This document shows positions 33,947 through 43,005 of a stretch of 64,000 bases of DNA, piece after piece. Position 1 is the stretch's first letter. Each line of letters starts with the position of its first letter. Position numbers and translations under genes: made by a program. A model generated the notes under the pieces. It did no database searches. It was not told the DNA's origin and saw only the letters and a program-made list of their open reading frames with translations. The DNA is from Oegoconia quadripuncta (Eukaryota; Arthropoda; Insecta; Lepidoptera; Autostichidae): assembly GCA_949316235.1 (NCBI GenBank), contig OX438748.1:1801001-1865000 (forward strand), written 5' to 3'.

Positions 33947-34714
33947 ATGGAACATACAAAGAAAATGATACTTGTGGAACCCCACATCCTAGAAAGGATT
34001 AGGGACAGTAACCATGTTCATGAAAAGCCCTTATCCCGTCTTGATGAGGAAATGAGTAAAATCTTACACAGTAAAATTGATGATCGTGAGAAGTGGACAC
34101 AGTACTCGCAAATTTTACAAAGATATTTACATTTTGCTAATAAAGAACGTCATCCCATTAAATTACCAATAGTTACAGATGACTCTATGTATGATGTTTT
34201 TAAGACTATTAAAAAGGAAGAAAGTGATGTTAAAACAATAGTTCCAGAATTGCCAAGAATAGAGGAAGACGTAGCAGCGGAAAAACATATCTCATCACGT
34301 TACACTCCAAATTATTTATTTAAGTATATACCAAAAACATATAAAAAGAAGGGCGAGTTGTTATTGGAAGGTATATTGGATCATGAAAATATTATTAAAT
34401 GGGATACCAATGGTCATGTTGTAATCAATGACGAAGTTATTGATAACAGTAATATTGTGGATTTAGTGAACGATGCCCTAAGACCATTACGACGCCCAAA
34501 ACCATTAGGCTGGGAGAAGTTTGCTTCAGCTTTAAGGGATATAAAAATACCGTTATCTTGTATAGGTAACCCAGAAACGCTTGAATATATTAATAATATT
34601 CATTCATCTGATTTAGAGAAAGACGATCCAGCTCAAATTAAAACGCCAAAGCAAAAACCTGGTGGCTTGTTTCACAAAAGAAAACTTGACTGGGAGAAAT
34701 GGACTCCCATATAG
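33947..34714 (+). CDS. Polinton conserved protein of unknown role (255 aa)
   Basis: Starts 8 bp after the preceding stop and overlaps the integrase start by 16 bp. N-terminus HILERIRDSNHVHEKPLSRL DEEMSKIL, then DDREKWTQYSQILQRYLHF, a pattern I associate with uncharacterised Polinton-linked proteins. C-terminal end GGLFHKRKLDWEKWTPI. Charged, no membrane segment, no catalytic motif recognised. Its place among virion genes suggests a structural or assembly role, unproven. Confidence 0.75.
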   Translation: MEHTKKMILVEPHILERIRDSNHVHEKPLSRLDEEMSKILHSKIDDREKWTQYSQILQRYLHFANKERHPIKLPIVTDDSMYDVFKTIKKEESDVKTIVPELPRIEEDVAAEKHISSRYTPNYLFKYIPKTYKKKGELLLEGILDHENIIKWDTNGHVVINDEVIDNSNIVDLVNDALRPLRRPKPLGWEKFASALRDIKIPLSCIGNPETLEYINNIHSSDLEKDDPAQIKTPKQKPGGLFHKRKLDWEKWTPI

Positions 34715-35781
34715 ATAATATAAATAAAATTTATTATGATGTCTCTCATCCAGCTGGATACAGTAGCATTGAAAAATTGACGAAAGCTATGCAAGGGAAA
34801 ATGAATGAAAAGGATGTAAAGAAGTGGTTACAATCCCAAGAAACTTATACTTTACATAAACCTGTCAATAGGCGATTTCCTAGAAATAAATATATTTTAT
34901 CTAATTTTAATGAACTCTGGCAAGCAGATTTAAGTGACATGCGAACATACAATCAATATAATGATGGATTTAATTATATTCTCTGTGTTATTGATGTGTT
35001 TAGTAAGTATGCATTTGCGAGACCTATGAAAAAGAAAAATTCTAAAACTGTAAAGATATGTTTTGAAAGCATATTTATTGAAGCGAAAGCTACTCCTAGA
35101 CATATACAATCTGATAAAGGTACAGAATTTGTTTCAAGAGATGTAAACCAGTACTTCAAAAAGAAAAATATTAATTACTATACAACTAACAATCCGGACA
35201 TAAAGGCCAGTATTGTGGAAAGATTTCAAAGAACCCTAAAAATGAAAATGTGGCGATATTTCACACATAATAATACGTATAGGTATGTTGATATTTTACA
35301 AGATTTATTATATTCTTATAATCACAGTGTCCATTCAAGTATAAAAATGTGTCCAAGTGATGTGAATTCCAGTAATATAATGACAGTATGGTCTAATTTA
35401 TATGATAGGTACAACTTAAACACTTCAGACCGATTACCATTTAAAGTAGGTGATTATGTTAGAATAACGAAATATAAACACATTTTCCAGAAAGGTTATG
35501 AAACAAATTGGTCCGATGAAATATTTGTAATAGAATCCATTGTAAAAAGACTTCCTTGGTTGGTTTACAAATTAAAAGATCTACAAAATGAATCAATAAT
35601 TGGTACATTTTATGGAAGGGAATTACAAAAAGTAATCTATGACCCCACTATTACCTACAAAATAGATAAAATAATACGCACTCGCTATTCTGGCAACAGA
35701 AAGGAAGTGCTAGTCAAATGGAAAGGATATCCTAATAAATTTAATAGTTGGATATCCGCATTAAACTTAGAAACAATATGA
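34699..35781 (+). CDS. int: Retrovirus-type integrase with C-terminal chromodomain
   Basis: 360 aa; inserts the element and makes the 6-bp target duplication. Catalytic core (rve fold): first acidic residue in LWQADLSDM (~D76), second in HIQSDKGTEF (~D139), third in SIVERFQR (~E174), spacing 34 between the last two. N-terminal part contains a short helical domain but no obvious HHCC finger. The tail, from about 318, YKIDKIIRTRY ... EVLVKWKGYPNKFNSWISA, is a chromodomain with the aromatic KWKGY...NSW signature, which could direct integration to modified histones. The frame ends ATA-TGA, overlapping the next ATG. Confidence 0.93.
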   Translation: MDSHIDNINKIYYDVSHPAGYSSIEKLTKAMQGKMNEKDVKKWLQSQETYTLHKPVNRRFPRNKYILSNFNELWQADLSDMRTYNQYNDGFNYILCVIDVFSKYAFARPMKKKNSKTVKICFESIFIEAKATPRHIQSDKGTEFVSRDVNQYFKKKNINYYTTNNPDIKASIVERFQRTLKMKMWRYFTHNNTYRYVDILQDLLYSYNHSVHSSIKMCPSDVNSSNIMTVWSNLYDRYNLNTSDRLPFKVGDYVRITKYKHIFQKGYETNWSDEIFVIESIVKRLPWLVYKLKDLQNESIIGTFYGRELQKVIYDPTITYKIDKIIRTRYSGNRKEVLVKWKGYPNKFNSWISALNLETI

Positions 35782-36557
35782 CGGAAGATAGTTTTTATCT
35801 TACTTTGCCAAGCAATAGTTCAACTGCATATTTCCCCCAAAATACAACCGCCAACTTTGTAACAAAGTTACCTAAAACTGTTCAATTGGAAGGAGAATGG
35901 GTTGTAGGATTAGCTGAATTTCATTATCCCTGTGCTATATTTAACGTCCAAGAAAATGAGAATATTCTTTTCGTCAAGAAGAAAGTAATAGTCGAAGGAG
36001 ATGACGAATCATTAATATCAGTGGAATATAAATCCCAAATTCCTTCATTTCCTTATGATAACATCAACAATTTTCTAAAAGTATTTAATGAAAATAGCCT
36101 CCTACAAAATCAAGTGGCATTCCAAATTGATAACGACTCGAAACTTATCACTGTTACGAACTTAACTCGCAGTGTATCATCGTTGATTTTGTCACCTACA
36201 TTAAATCTTCAACTCGGTTTCGAGCCATATACAAATTTAATTGCGGATCCATACGCTAAATACCCAGCGAACTTACAATTAGGATTACCATCACAGCTAT
36301 TTATTTACTCTGATATTATTCATCCTCAAATAGTTGGAGATGTAATGACCTCATTATTTAGAATCATACCGCTAGATCCATCAAAATACAACTATGGTGC
36401 TTATAAAATGCACGTATTATCTCCAATTCATTATCTTCCAGTAATGCGCAGAGAATTTGACATAATCGAAATAGATATAAGAACAAGCATTGGTAATAGA
36501 GTTCCATTCCAGTTTGGAACTGCATGTGTTAAACTACATTTTAAACGAATAAAATGA
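35778..36557 (+). CDS. Penton-like minor capsid protein
   Basis: Begins at ATG 35778, which overlaps the integrase stop as ATGA. The 10 extra codons upstream fall inside integrase and I exclude them, leaving 259 aa. N-terminus MTEDSFYLTLPSNSSTAYFP, then ANFVTKLPKTVQLEGEWVVG LAEFHYP, is the conserved opening of the Polinton/adintovirus penton (single-jelly-roll minor capsid) family. It would form the vertices of an icosahedral shell with the major capsid protein at 37006. Ends ATGA-overlapping with the next gene. Confidence 0.85.
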   Translation: MTEDSFYLTLPSNSSTAYFPQNTTANFVTKLPKTVQLEGEWVVGLAEFHYPCAIFNVQENENILFVKKKVIVEGDDESLISVEYKSQIPSFPYDNINNFLKVFNENSLLQNQVAFQIDNDSKLITVTNLTRSVSSLILSPTLNLQLGFEPYTNLIADPYAKYPANLQLGLPSQLFIYSDIIHPQIVGDVMTSLFRIIPLDPSKYNYGAYKMHVLSPIHYLPVMRREFDIIEIDIRTSIGNRVPFQFGTACVKLHFKRIK

Positions 36558-37003
36558 ATTATAAGCGTGATAATATCGTTTGTCCTTATCATCATTATTA
36601 TTCTAATCAAGCTGGATCAGGTGTAGGTATCATATACAGAGGTGTACCGCATCAACGTGGTCACGGCATTGGAAGTTTTTTGGGCGGACTATTTAGATCT
36701 GTATTTCCACTCATAGCAAGTGGTGCCAAGACAGTCGGGAAAGAGGCATTAAGCGCAGGAGTAGGTTTATTATCAGATATGGTCAGGGCACAACCAATGG
36801 GGGAATCAATTAAGTCTCGACTCAAAGAAGCAAGTGCTAATTTAAAACGAAAAGCGGATAACAAAATTGATTCGCTTATGTCTGGCTCAGGGTATAAAAT
36901 CAAGAGACTTCGAAAGAAACCTACCATTTCATTGAAACCATCTAAGCGAAGAGGAGTTGACAGGAAGAAAAAAAGTAATATAAAAGATATATTTTCAAAT
37001 TAA
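36554..37003 (+). CDS. pVI-like basic, glycine-rich minor virion protein
   Basis: 149 aa. Overlaps the penton gene by 4 bp (ATGA). Features: GSGVGIIYRGVPHQRGHGIG (21-40), a glycine/hydrophobic amphipathic stretch FLGGLFRSVFPLIASGAKTV (~42-61), a helical middle, and a lysine/arginine-rich C-terminus (KRLRKKPTISLKPSKRRGVD). The layout resembles adenovirus pVI/pVII-type precursors: an amphipathic helix able to act on membranes plus a DNA-binding basic tail. Glycine-rich sites may be cut by the maturation protease. Family membership is by position and composition. Confidence 0.72.
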   Translation: MNYKRDNIVCPYHHYYSNQAGSGVGIIYRGVPHQRGHGIGSFLGGLFRSVFPLIASGAKTVGKEALSAGVGLLSDMVRAQPMGESIKSRLKEASANLKRKADNKIDSLMSGSGYKIKRLRKKPTISLKPSKRRGVDRKKKSNIKDIFSN

Positions 37004-37005
37004 CT

Positions 37006-38319
37006 ATGTCGTTTCTTCATAATAATTCTTGTGAGTGTGTTAAATCAGAGTTAGATCTTTTTGCTATACCATCAACACAGACAAGTATTGAGAGTGGGCA
37101 ATGGATTCATTGTACACCGATATCATCGCTAAGTGATGAAGGACCAATTGAATTTGTTATGCCAGGAAGTGGAGATGACTACATTGATTTGTCACACACC
37201 CTCCTTCATGTTAAAGCTAAAATTATAAACCTAGATTCTACCACTCCTCCCCCTGATGAGAAGACAGCACCTGTTAATAATTGGTTGCATTCACTTTTCA
37301 ACCAATTAGATGTTTATCTAAATCAAAAACTTGTATCACCTCCTAATAACACATATGCTTATCGGGCTTATATTGAGACTCTACTTAATTATGGACCAGC
37401 GGCAAAACAATCACACTTGACTTGTGGTATGTGGTACGAAGATACAGCTTCAAAGATGGATTCATGTGATGACAACAACAAGGGCTTTCACAAAAGACAT
37501 CAACGGGTAAAAGACGGCAAATCAGTTGAAATGATTGGACATTTGCACGGTGATCTATTTAATCAAGAAAAGTTCTTAATAAATGGGGTAGAAATACGTG
37601 TTAAATTAGTACGTAACAAAGACACTTTTAATTTAATGTCATCATCAGTGAATTCAAAATATAAAGTTCAAATTGATAGCGCTACTCTTATATTGCGAAA
37701 GGCAAGAATAAATCCATCCGTTTTACTCGCTCATCAAAAAGTTTTAACCACTACAACTGCAAAATATCCAATTACTCGCGCTGAAGTTAAAGTTTTAACT
37801 ATTCCATCAGGAGTCCGTGGAAAAACAATTGACAATGTATTTCTTGGTCAGGTGCCGAAAAGATGTATTATCGGATTTGTTGATAATGTTGCTTTTAATG
37901 GTACTTTCAATACCAATCCATTTAACTTCGATAATCATGATATAAATGTATTTAGCTTGTATGTAGATGGGCAACAAATTCCTTCTAAAACCCTAATGCC
38001 ATCATACCGTAGCGGTGTGTTTACGAGTAGTTACCATACGTTATATACTGGAACAGGTATTCACTTTTTGAATGAAGGCAATTCCATATCGATTGAGGAC
38101 TATGCAAATGGATACTGCTTAATGGCATTTGATTTAACTCCTGATCTATCTGCTAACTCAAGTTCCCACTGGAATTTGATAAAACATGGGTGTGTTAGAA
38201 TAGAAGTCCAATTTGAATCAGCTCTTGCAAAAACTCTTAACTGCATTGTGTACGCAGAGTTTGACAATGTTATAGAAATTAATAAAAATAGAGATGTGAG
38301 TGTAGATTATAATAGTTAA
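37006..38319 (+). CDS. Major capsid protein (double jelly roll)
   Basis: 437 aa. Conserved blocks typical of Polinton MCPs: FAIPSTQTSIESGQWIHCTP near residue 19, IEFVMPGSGDDYIDLSHTLL HV (~45-66), the NNWLHSLFNQLDVYLNQKLV block (~86), YAYRAYIETLLNYGP (~112), and late SNSSSHWNLIKHGCVRIEVQ-like sequence near 395. The shell of Polinton-like viruses is built from trimers of this fold. Begins 2 bp after the pVI-like stop, so the penton, pVI-like and MCP genes form a tight block. Uninterrupted. Confidence 0.88.
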   Translation: MSFLHNNSCECVKSELDLFAIPSTQTSIESGQWIHCTPISSLSDEGPIEFVMPGSGDDYIDLSHTLLHVKAKIINLDSTTPPPDEKTAPVNNWLHSLFNQLDVYLNQKLVSPPNNTYAYRAYIETLLNYGPAAKQSHLTCGMWYEDTASKMDSCDDNNKGFHKRHQRVKDGKSVEMIGHLHGDLFNQEKFLINGVEIRVKLVRNKDTFNLMSSSVNSKYKVQIDSATLILRKARINPSVLLAHQKVLTTTTAKYPITRAEVKVLTIPSGVRGKTIDNVFLGQVPKRCIIGFVDNVAFNGTFNTNPFNFDNHDINVFSLYVDGQQIPSKTLMPSYRSGVFTSSYHTLYTGTGIHFLNEGNSISIEDYANGYCLMAFDLTPDLSANSSSHWNLIKHGCVRIEVQFESALAKTLNCIVYAEFDNVIEINKNRDVSVDYNS

Positions 38320-38428
38320 GTATTCAGCATTTTTGTATCTATTATAGTATATAAGATTTCCATATAATATTTTTCATCATTATCCGTTAAACTACCTTAA
38401 TGTATGTATTTAAGAAAGTATTTCAATA
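38320..38428. other. MCP-protease spacer
   Basis: 109-bp AT-rich gap, the longest within the capsid block. It contains TATATAAG at 38347, a possible separate promoter element for the protease. Confidence 0.35.
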
Positions 38429-38866
38429 ATGGATACACACGAAATTAGACTATTTATGAAAAAGATAAATCACAGTCTAGAATTTAACGTGTTCCCTGCT
38501 AACAGAATACCAATGTACATAGAAGCACCCACTTACTTTATTTCTAACTTGGATCCTGATACAAAATCGGGATCACATTGGGTAGCCATTCATATCAATG
38601 CTAATGGTATCGGTGAATATTTTGATTCATATGGTAGAAAGCCTACCGGCCACCATAAATCGTTTTTGAAAAGAAATACTCGGAAATGGTTTTACAATAA
38701 TAAAATTCTTCAAAGTCACTTAACTTCTGTTTGTGGTGAATACTGTTTAGTGTATCTGTACTTTAAGTTTATGAATATGAGCATGTCAGAGTTTTTAAGA
38801 GATTTTTGCGATATTCCTTTGTATAACGATATATTCATAAATAAAATATTTAAAACCATTTTTTGA
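38429..38866 (+). CDS. Adenain-like maturation cysteine protease
   Basis: 145 aa. Catalytic elements in adenain order: His in GSHWVAIHI (~H50), acidic residue in YFDSYG (~D66), Gln in ILQSHLTSVCGEYC (~Q95) and Cys in SVCGEYC (~C102). It would cut capsid precursors such as the pVI-like and pX-like proteins at glycine sites during maturation. Shorter than adenovirus protease (about 200 aa), as in other Polintons. Followed by AATAAA at 38870. Confidence 0.9.
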   Translation: MDTHEIRLFMKKINHSLEFNVFPANRIPMYIEAPTYFISNLDPDTKSGSHWVAIHINANGIGEYFDSYGRKPTGHHKSFLKRNTRKWFYNNKILQSHLTSVCGEYCLVYLYFKFMNMSMSEFLRDFCDIPLYNDIFINKIFKTIF

Positions 38867-39009
38867 AATAAATTTATTTTACCAATTATCTGTTTTTTAT
38901 TTACATTATCCTATTTTGATATAGAAGAGTGAAGATAATGAAACATCAGAATTACAGTTTTACTTTATTTATTTTCTAATTAAACATTATAATACAATAT
39001 TGTAGCTAA
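38867..39009. terminator. Convergent 3' ends of the protease and right-arm genes
   Basis: AATAAA for the plus strand just after the protease stop, and reversed signals (CTTTATTTATT near 38963) for the minus-strand gene ending at 39010. The two transcription units converge here. Confidence 0.5.
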
Positions 39010-39321
39010 CTAATCTATCTGCGGGGTTGGACTATAGACACCCGGTGATAATGAAAACAATTTTTCAGACGCCCACGACGTTTCATAAACTTCTTCTTCC
39101 TGTTCCAATGACATGAGTGGGTTCGCTGGCCGCTGCAGAAATGTTAGTATAGGGGGAGGTGAGGGTCTTGAATACCCACCATAATCGTAATTGGCCCACT
39201 GGCGGAGATTATTTAGGTTTTCTTCATGGAATTCATAGAGTTGTCGGTCGATTTCGTCTTGTTCGGCTTCGAGACACAGTCGTACCAGTTGGTCATCGTA
39301 TTGAGTTTCGAAGTGTGCCAT
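39010..39321 (-). CDS. Right-arm protein with TIR-derived leader (103 aa)
   Basis: ATG at 39321. The first 30 residues, MAHFETQYDDQLVRLCLEAE..., are encoded in the right TIR and equal those of the left leader exon. At the TIR border (39232) the frame continues into unique DNA encoding a different tail: FHEENLNNLRQWANYDYGGY, then a proline-rich SRPSPPPILTFLQRPANP and an acidic LEQEEEVYE. I do not recognise the tail. Acidic, proline-rich, no membrane segment. A TTG seven codons upstream is in frame but I take ATG as start. Confidence 0.65.
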   Translation of the reverse strand: MAHFETQYDDQLVRLCLEAEQDEIDRQLYEFHEENLNNLRQWANYDYGGYSRPSPPPILTFLQRPANPLMSLEQEEEVYETSWASEKLFSLSPGVYSPTPQID

Positions 39322-40958
39322 CCTTCTGCCTGCGTTAGACAAATGTATCTCTCGGTGGCATGTGGCTTATATGAGGTGTATCTTATAGACAGGTATAAAA
39401 CGGTGGGGAACGAAAAATTTATTGCTGTTTTTCAGTAGAGTCTGCGTCGCGACAGTTAATGTGCTAAGAAGAAACCCATAAATTATAACGTTGCTCTATT
39501 GGGAGTCGCAAGAAACGGGCTATTCCAGGAATTATTTCTTATCCGCTGTTATGTAGTACTTTGTGCAGTCGGTCTTCGTTGCCACCTGTTTTGTTATATT
39601 GTAAATTAAATCTCTTACATTTCGGTAATGCTTGTCGTCTTCTGAGGCGTAATATTTAACACGAACATCTGCATATTTCCAGTAATCAATTGGTTGAACA
39701 TCTTTCAACTTTTTCATCTCATACACTTCTATTTTAATGAGATGACTCGCTGAGGATCCGTCATCATTATTCGATGAAATGTATGAAGTTCCTTCTCCGT
39801 TAGCTTGGGCAATATTGGAAGACTGTAGTCGGACCCTCTTTTTCTTGGGCTTCTCAAAGAAACAATCAATGTTTCTCTTAGCAATGTTTTGCTTGACCTT
39901 CAAGGCAGGAGGATCTTGAGTTTCATCATCGTCGCTTAGATCGGCAGTAGGAAAGTAATAGTTCTTAAAGGTGTAATCACTGTCAGGAATCGACGTCTGA
40001 AACGAGCAGAAAACGAAGGTTAGGTCAAGCAATTGCATCGAAACAGATCGTCCAGGTAAAGTAGACAACACATAAACAATGTAGTTACAGACAAAAACTT
40101 ACCGACATGACAGAAAGCGTAGTTTAACACTTTTCACTATGAAATGTACGACTGTGTCTCGAGGCGAGGCGGGCGATCGAATTTGGACTGTGGTGCTGTA
40201 CAAGCCGTCTCGCTTTAAATACCCTATCCAGGTAGAGTGGTGATACCACATACGTAGTAGCTATTAAGAATTAACCCTACATATTTATTATTGAATCGAA
40301 TTAAAAAATTAAGAAAAAATACTGCGTATGCCGCAGATGGCGATCTAAAGAATAACTAACATAAATAAATTTGACAGTGGGTGATCGTTATCATTTCATC
40401 TAAAGGCGTACACATTCCAACGTGACGAGCAAAAAAGTCTCACCTGTTTCCAAATCTTACTAGGAAAAAATGGTATACTATAATGAAATAACTTAAATTA
40501 CGAAGTTTCTATTCACCGTAAAAGGTGCATGTTTTTTGTCGACTACTGCCATAAATATAAATTGATCATAAATTAGAAAACTAAATAAAAGAATAATGGA
40601 AAGGCAGTTTCATTGCTGACAATAAATTTAATTTTTTTCCATATTAAAAACATACACCTGCTGTAATCGCTATGCTTACCATGAACAAGTTCAGACTTGT
40701 ATCAGTTGTAGGTACACAAAAGCGCCAAAAGCCGAGGAGTTATCGTCCACTTGATTTATGTGTGAACCTATTATTAGGTTAGATAAGGACAATTTTTTAC
40801 TAGCCATTATAATTAGCAAACAAAGTTAACTGGCAAATCCGTCAATAACGACCCAATTAAAGCCGCCAATGAGACCGTGAAAGGGGGAACACACCGTGGT
40901 GACCTTTTTTTAGGGGGAGGGCCCGGGGCTGGTCCAGAACTCTCGAATACGTACTACT
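39232..40958 (-). repeat. Polinton right terminal inverted repeat
   Basis: Mirror of 25962-27688, same length and identical in all stretches compared. Ends CGTACTACT before AACGTT. It supplies a second full copy of the 156-aa gene, facing inward. Confidence 0.95.
39532..40108 (-). CDS. TIR-encoded 156-aa protein, right copy (two exons)
   Basis: Mirror of the left copy: exon 1 40103-40108, intron 39997-40102, exon 2 39532-39996. Sequence identical on inspection. The element thus carries two doses of this gene, and TIR homogenisation would keep them the same. Function unknown; see the left copy for the PIP-like and NLS motifs. Confidence 0.8.
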
Positions 40959-40964
40959 AACGTT
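40959..40964 (+). repeat. Polinton target-site duplication, right
   Basis: AACGTT, matching 25956-25961. Confidence 0.85.
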
Positions 40965-41039
40965 TCACCAATCGTATTAGGCCGCAGCTTTCTTCACTAC
41001 ATAGAAATAAGCGGATATCCTTGTACCTAATTACTTTAT

Positions 41040-41375
41040 TTCATATACATATATTTTTGCTGAGAACGAGAACAGCGAGGTCGCCGGACCTAAATCCATT
41101 GGATTTCTTTTATTGGGGCTGCCTTAAGGTCAAAGACTACTCCAGACCGAACACACCAATTTCGTCATTGGAAAAATTGAGAAGGCGCATTAACCAGGCC
41201 GCACAAGAAATCTCTTCAATGAGTTTGCGACGCCTTAAGCCAAATTTTTTAAGAAGATGCAGATTGTGCATACGCACGGGAGGACGTCCGTATAGGACAT
41301 TAATCAAGCTACCTCCCATAGCAGTTTGATTCACTATTTCTGGGACACCCTGTATAATTAAAGCATATTTCTCCT
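41040..41375 (+). pseudogene. Tc1/mariner transposase C-terminal fragment
   Basis: The frame TARSPDLNPLDFFYWGCLKV ... ISSLEKLRRRINQAAQEISS ... NFLRRCRLCIRTGG is the C-terminal third of a Tc1/mariner-superfamily transposase common in insects. It carries the third catalytic region (SPDLNPLDF) and ends near GGGACACCCTGTATAAT, a plausible element terminus. Starts ~75 bp from the Polinton edge. 5' part missing. Confidence 0.75.
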
Positions 41376-41639
41376 TCCAAATTCTTCTCACCATAACCAC
41401 GACTTGAAAACAAACTACTGTGTCTCGTCACATATTTTCATTGTCAATCGCCTAATGCTATGAAACTTCAACAAGATCCAACTAGAAATATACACCTTTA
41501 CAGTATACCTACTTGCAAAGGTAAGGTTTGGTGTAACGATAATACTAATAGGCAAAGATATCTGTCAACATGTAACCCTAATTTCACACACAATAAAGTT
41601 TTCGTTACATTTACATTATAAATTATAAATAAATAATCC

Positions 41640-42010
41640 CGGCTCGACGGGAAAAGACCTGATGGAGCCACCTTGATACCCTGGCGCTTGGGGCGTACCT
41701 TGGTATGGGACGCAACTTGTGCGGATACTTTAGCTTGTACATATTATACAAGGAACTGCGCAAAGAGCTGGAACCGCGGCTGAACAAGCTCAAAGTAACA
41801 AGCGCCGTAAATATGCGTCAATCTCTATAAACCACGAGTTTGCGGCGCTTGCAGTGGAGACATTGGGCCCGTGGTCTTCTGACACGAAACAATTTGTAAG
41901 GATTTATCCGTTAGACTGGTCCACGCCTCTGGAGATGTGAGAGCCGGTGCCTACTTTGCTCAGCAGCTGAGCTTATGCATTCAGCGGGGCAATAGCGCTA
42001 GCGTATATAC
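41640..42010 (+). pseudogene. LINE 3' region (CR1/L2-like type)
   Basis: RLDGKRPDGATLIPWRLGRT LVWDATCADTLACTYY is a block seen just upstream of the 3' end in many invertebrate LINEs. Stops and frameshifts follow. Related to 9520-9700. Confidence 0.6.
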
Positions 42011-42140
42011 TAGGTACTATGCCTCACGGAAGCTAGTTGGACGGTGTATTTTTTCTATAAGATATAGGTATTTTTAGTTGTGTTTTATAAGTTTGTTGTT
42101 TGATGTACATACTTAATTAAATAATACCAAAACTCGTCGA

Positions 42141-42382
42141 AATAAATAATTATAAATAAATATTTCGGACACTTACACCAATCATCTAGTCACCAAACTA
42201 AGCAAAGCTTATGCTATGGAAACTAGATAACGGATAAACATACATAAATATTTATATAAATATCCATGACTAGGGAATAAATGTTTGTATTCATCACACA
42301 AACATTTACCCCTAGCGGGATTCGAACCCGCAACCGTTGGTTTCGCTGACAGGGTCACTATCCACTACACCAATAGTCGTCG
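42141..42382 (-). mobile_element. SINE family A, near full length
   Basis: Tail complement CGGACACTTACACCAATCAT, body, B-box complement GGGATTCGAACCCGCAACCG, head complement CCACTACACCAATAGTCGTC. Confidence 0.85.
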
Positions 42383-43003
42383 AAAATTAACAAAAAATTA
42401 TTGACCTTATTGGATGACGGTAAATTAAAAGTCATTCATCTATGTATCTCGTATTTAATAAATAATAATAAACAACTAATATAATAAATAAACTTGAAAA
42501 CATATTACAAATTGTCAAACTATTTGGATGGTATCATCCTTGGCGGTCGTTCGAATACCAGGCTATTTCACAATCTAATAATGAAATCACCTTTTAAAAG
42601 AGCAACACTTGGAATTTCTTGCGTGTTTCCTTTTGCCTTTCGAATAAGCAGTAGCTTAAAAAATTTCAGACCATTTTAATTATACGTATCGCACGAACAC
42701 TGGTGTTTCCATCCATTGCATCCCTGGTCCCCACCTTGCATCATATTCCCATCACCAACTAATAAATAAAGCCTGTATTACAAGTTTAGTAAGTAACTCA
42801 CAAAAGTTACTCACAACATACAAATAGTACAAATAACATAAAAAGGATCAAAGGAGTGACCTTTTCCTACTATCTTTTCAGTTGAACACTATTTAGGGTG
42901 TTGTATTTACATTGCGATCCAGAATGGGTTCATATCGTAGTCATAGTATATTAGGCTATCAGTAAGTCAACCAACGTTTGTCGTGTTTGCTAACAAATAA
43001 AAA
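42383..43003. other. No gene recognised
   Basis: A 61-codon frame at 42494 has no recognisable motif. No clear repeat. Confidence 0.5.
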
Positions 43004-43005
43004 TA

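Larger units (their letters stand above)
25962..40958 (+). mobile_element. Complete Polinton/Maverick element
   Basis: A 14,997-bp virus-like DNA transposon. Termini AGTAGTACG...CGTACTACT obey the AG...CT rule, the TIRs are 1,727 bp each, and the flanking hexamer AACGTT is a 6-bp target duplication. It encodes the Polinton hallmark set (polB, FtsK-like ATPase, retrovirus-type integrase, adenain-like protease) plus major and minor capsid proteins. All core genes face right; genes inside the TIRs face inward from each end. I see no frameshift or premature stop in any hallmark gene. The near-identical TIRs argue for a recent insertion or recent TIR conversion. Whether it still moves or forms particles cannot be told from sequence. 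Confidence 0.95.

Noticed and set aside
35748..35777. Upstream start for the penton-like gene
   Set aside because: The extra codons lie in the integrase chromodomain frame-overlap; ATGA coupling at 35778 and the family-typical N-terminus favour the later start.
39226..39438. 70- and 76-aa frames antisense to the TIR leader exon (also 27482-27712)
   Set aside because: They are shadows on the opposite strand of the leader gene, without motifs of their own.
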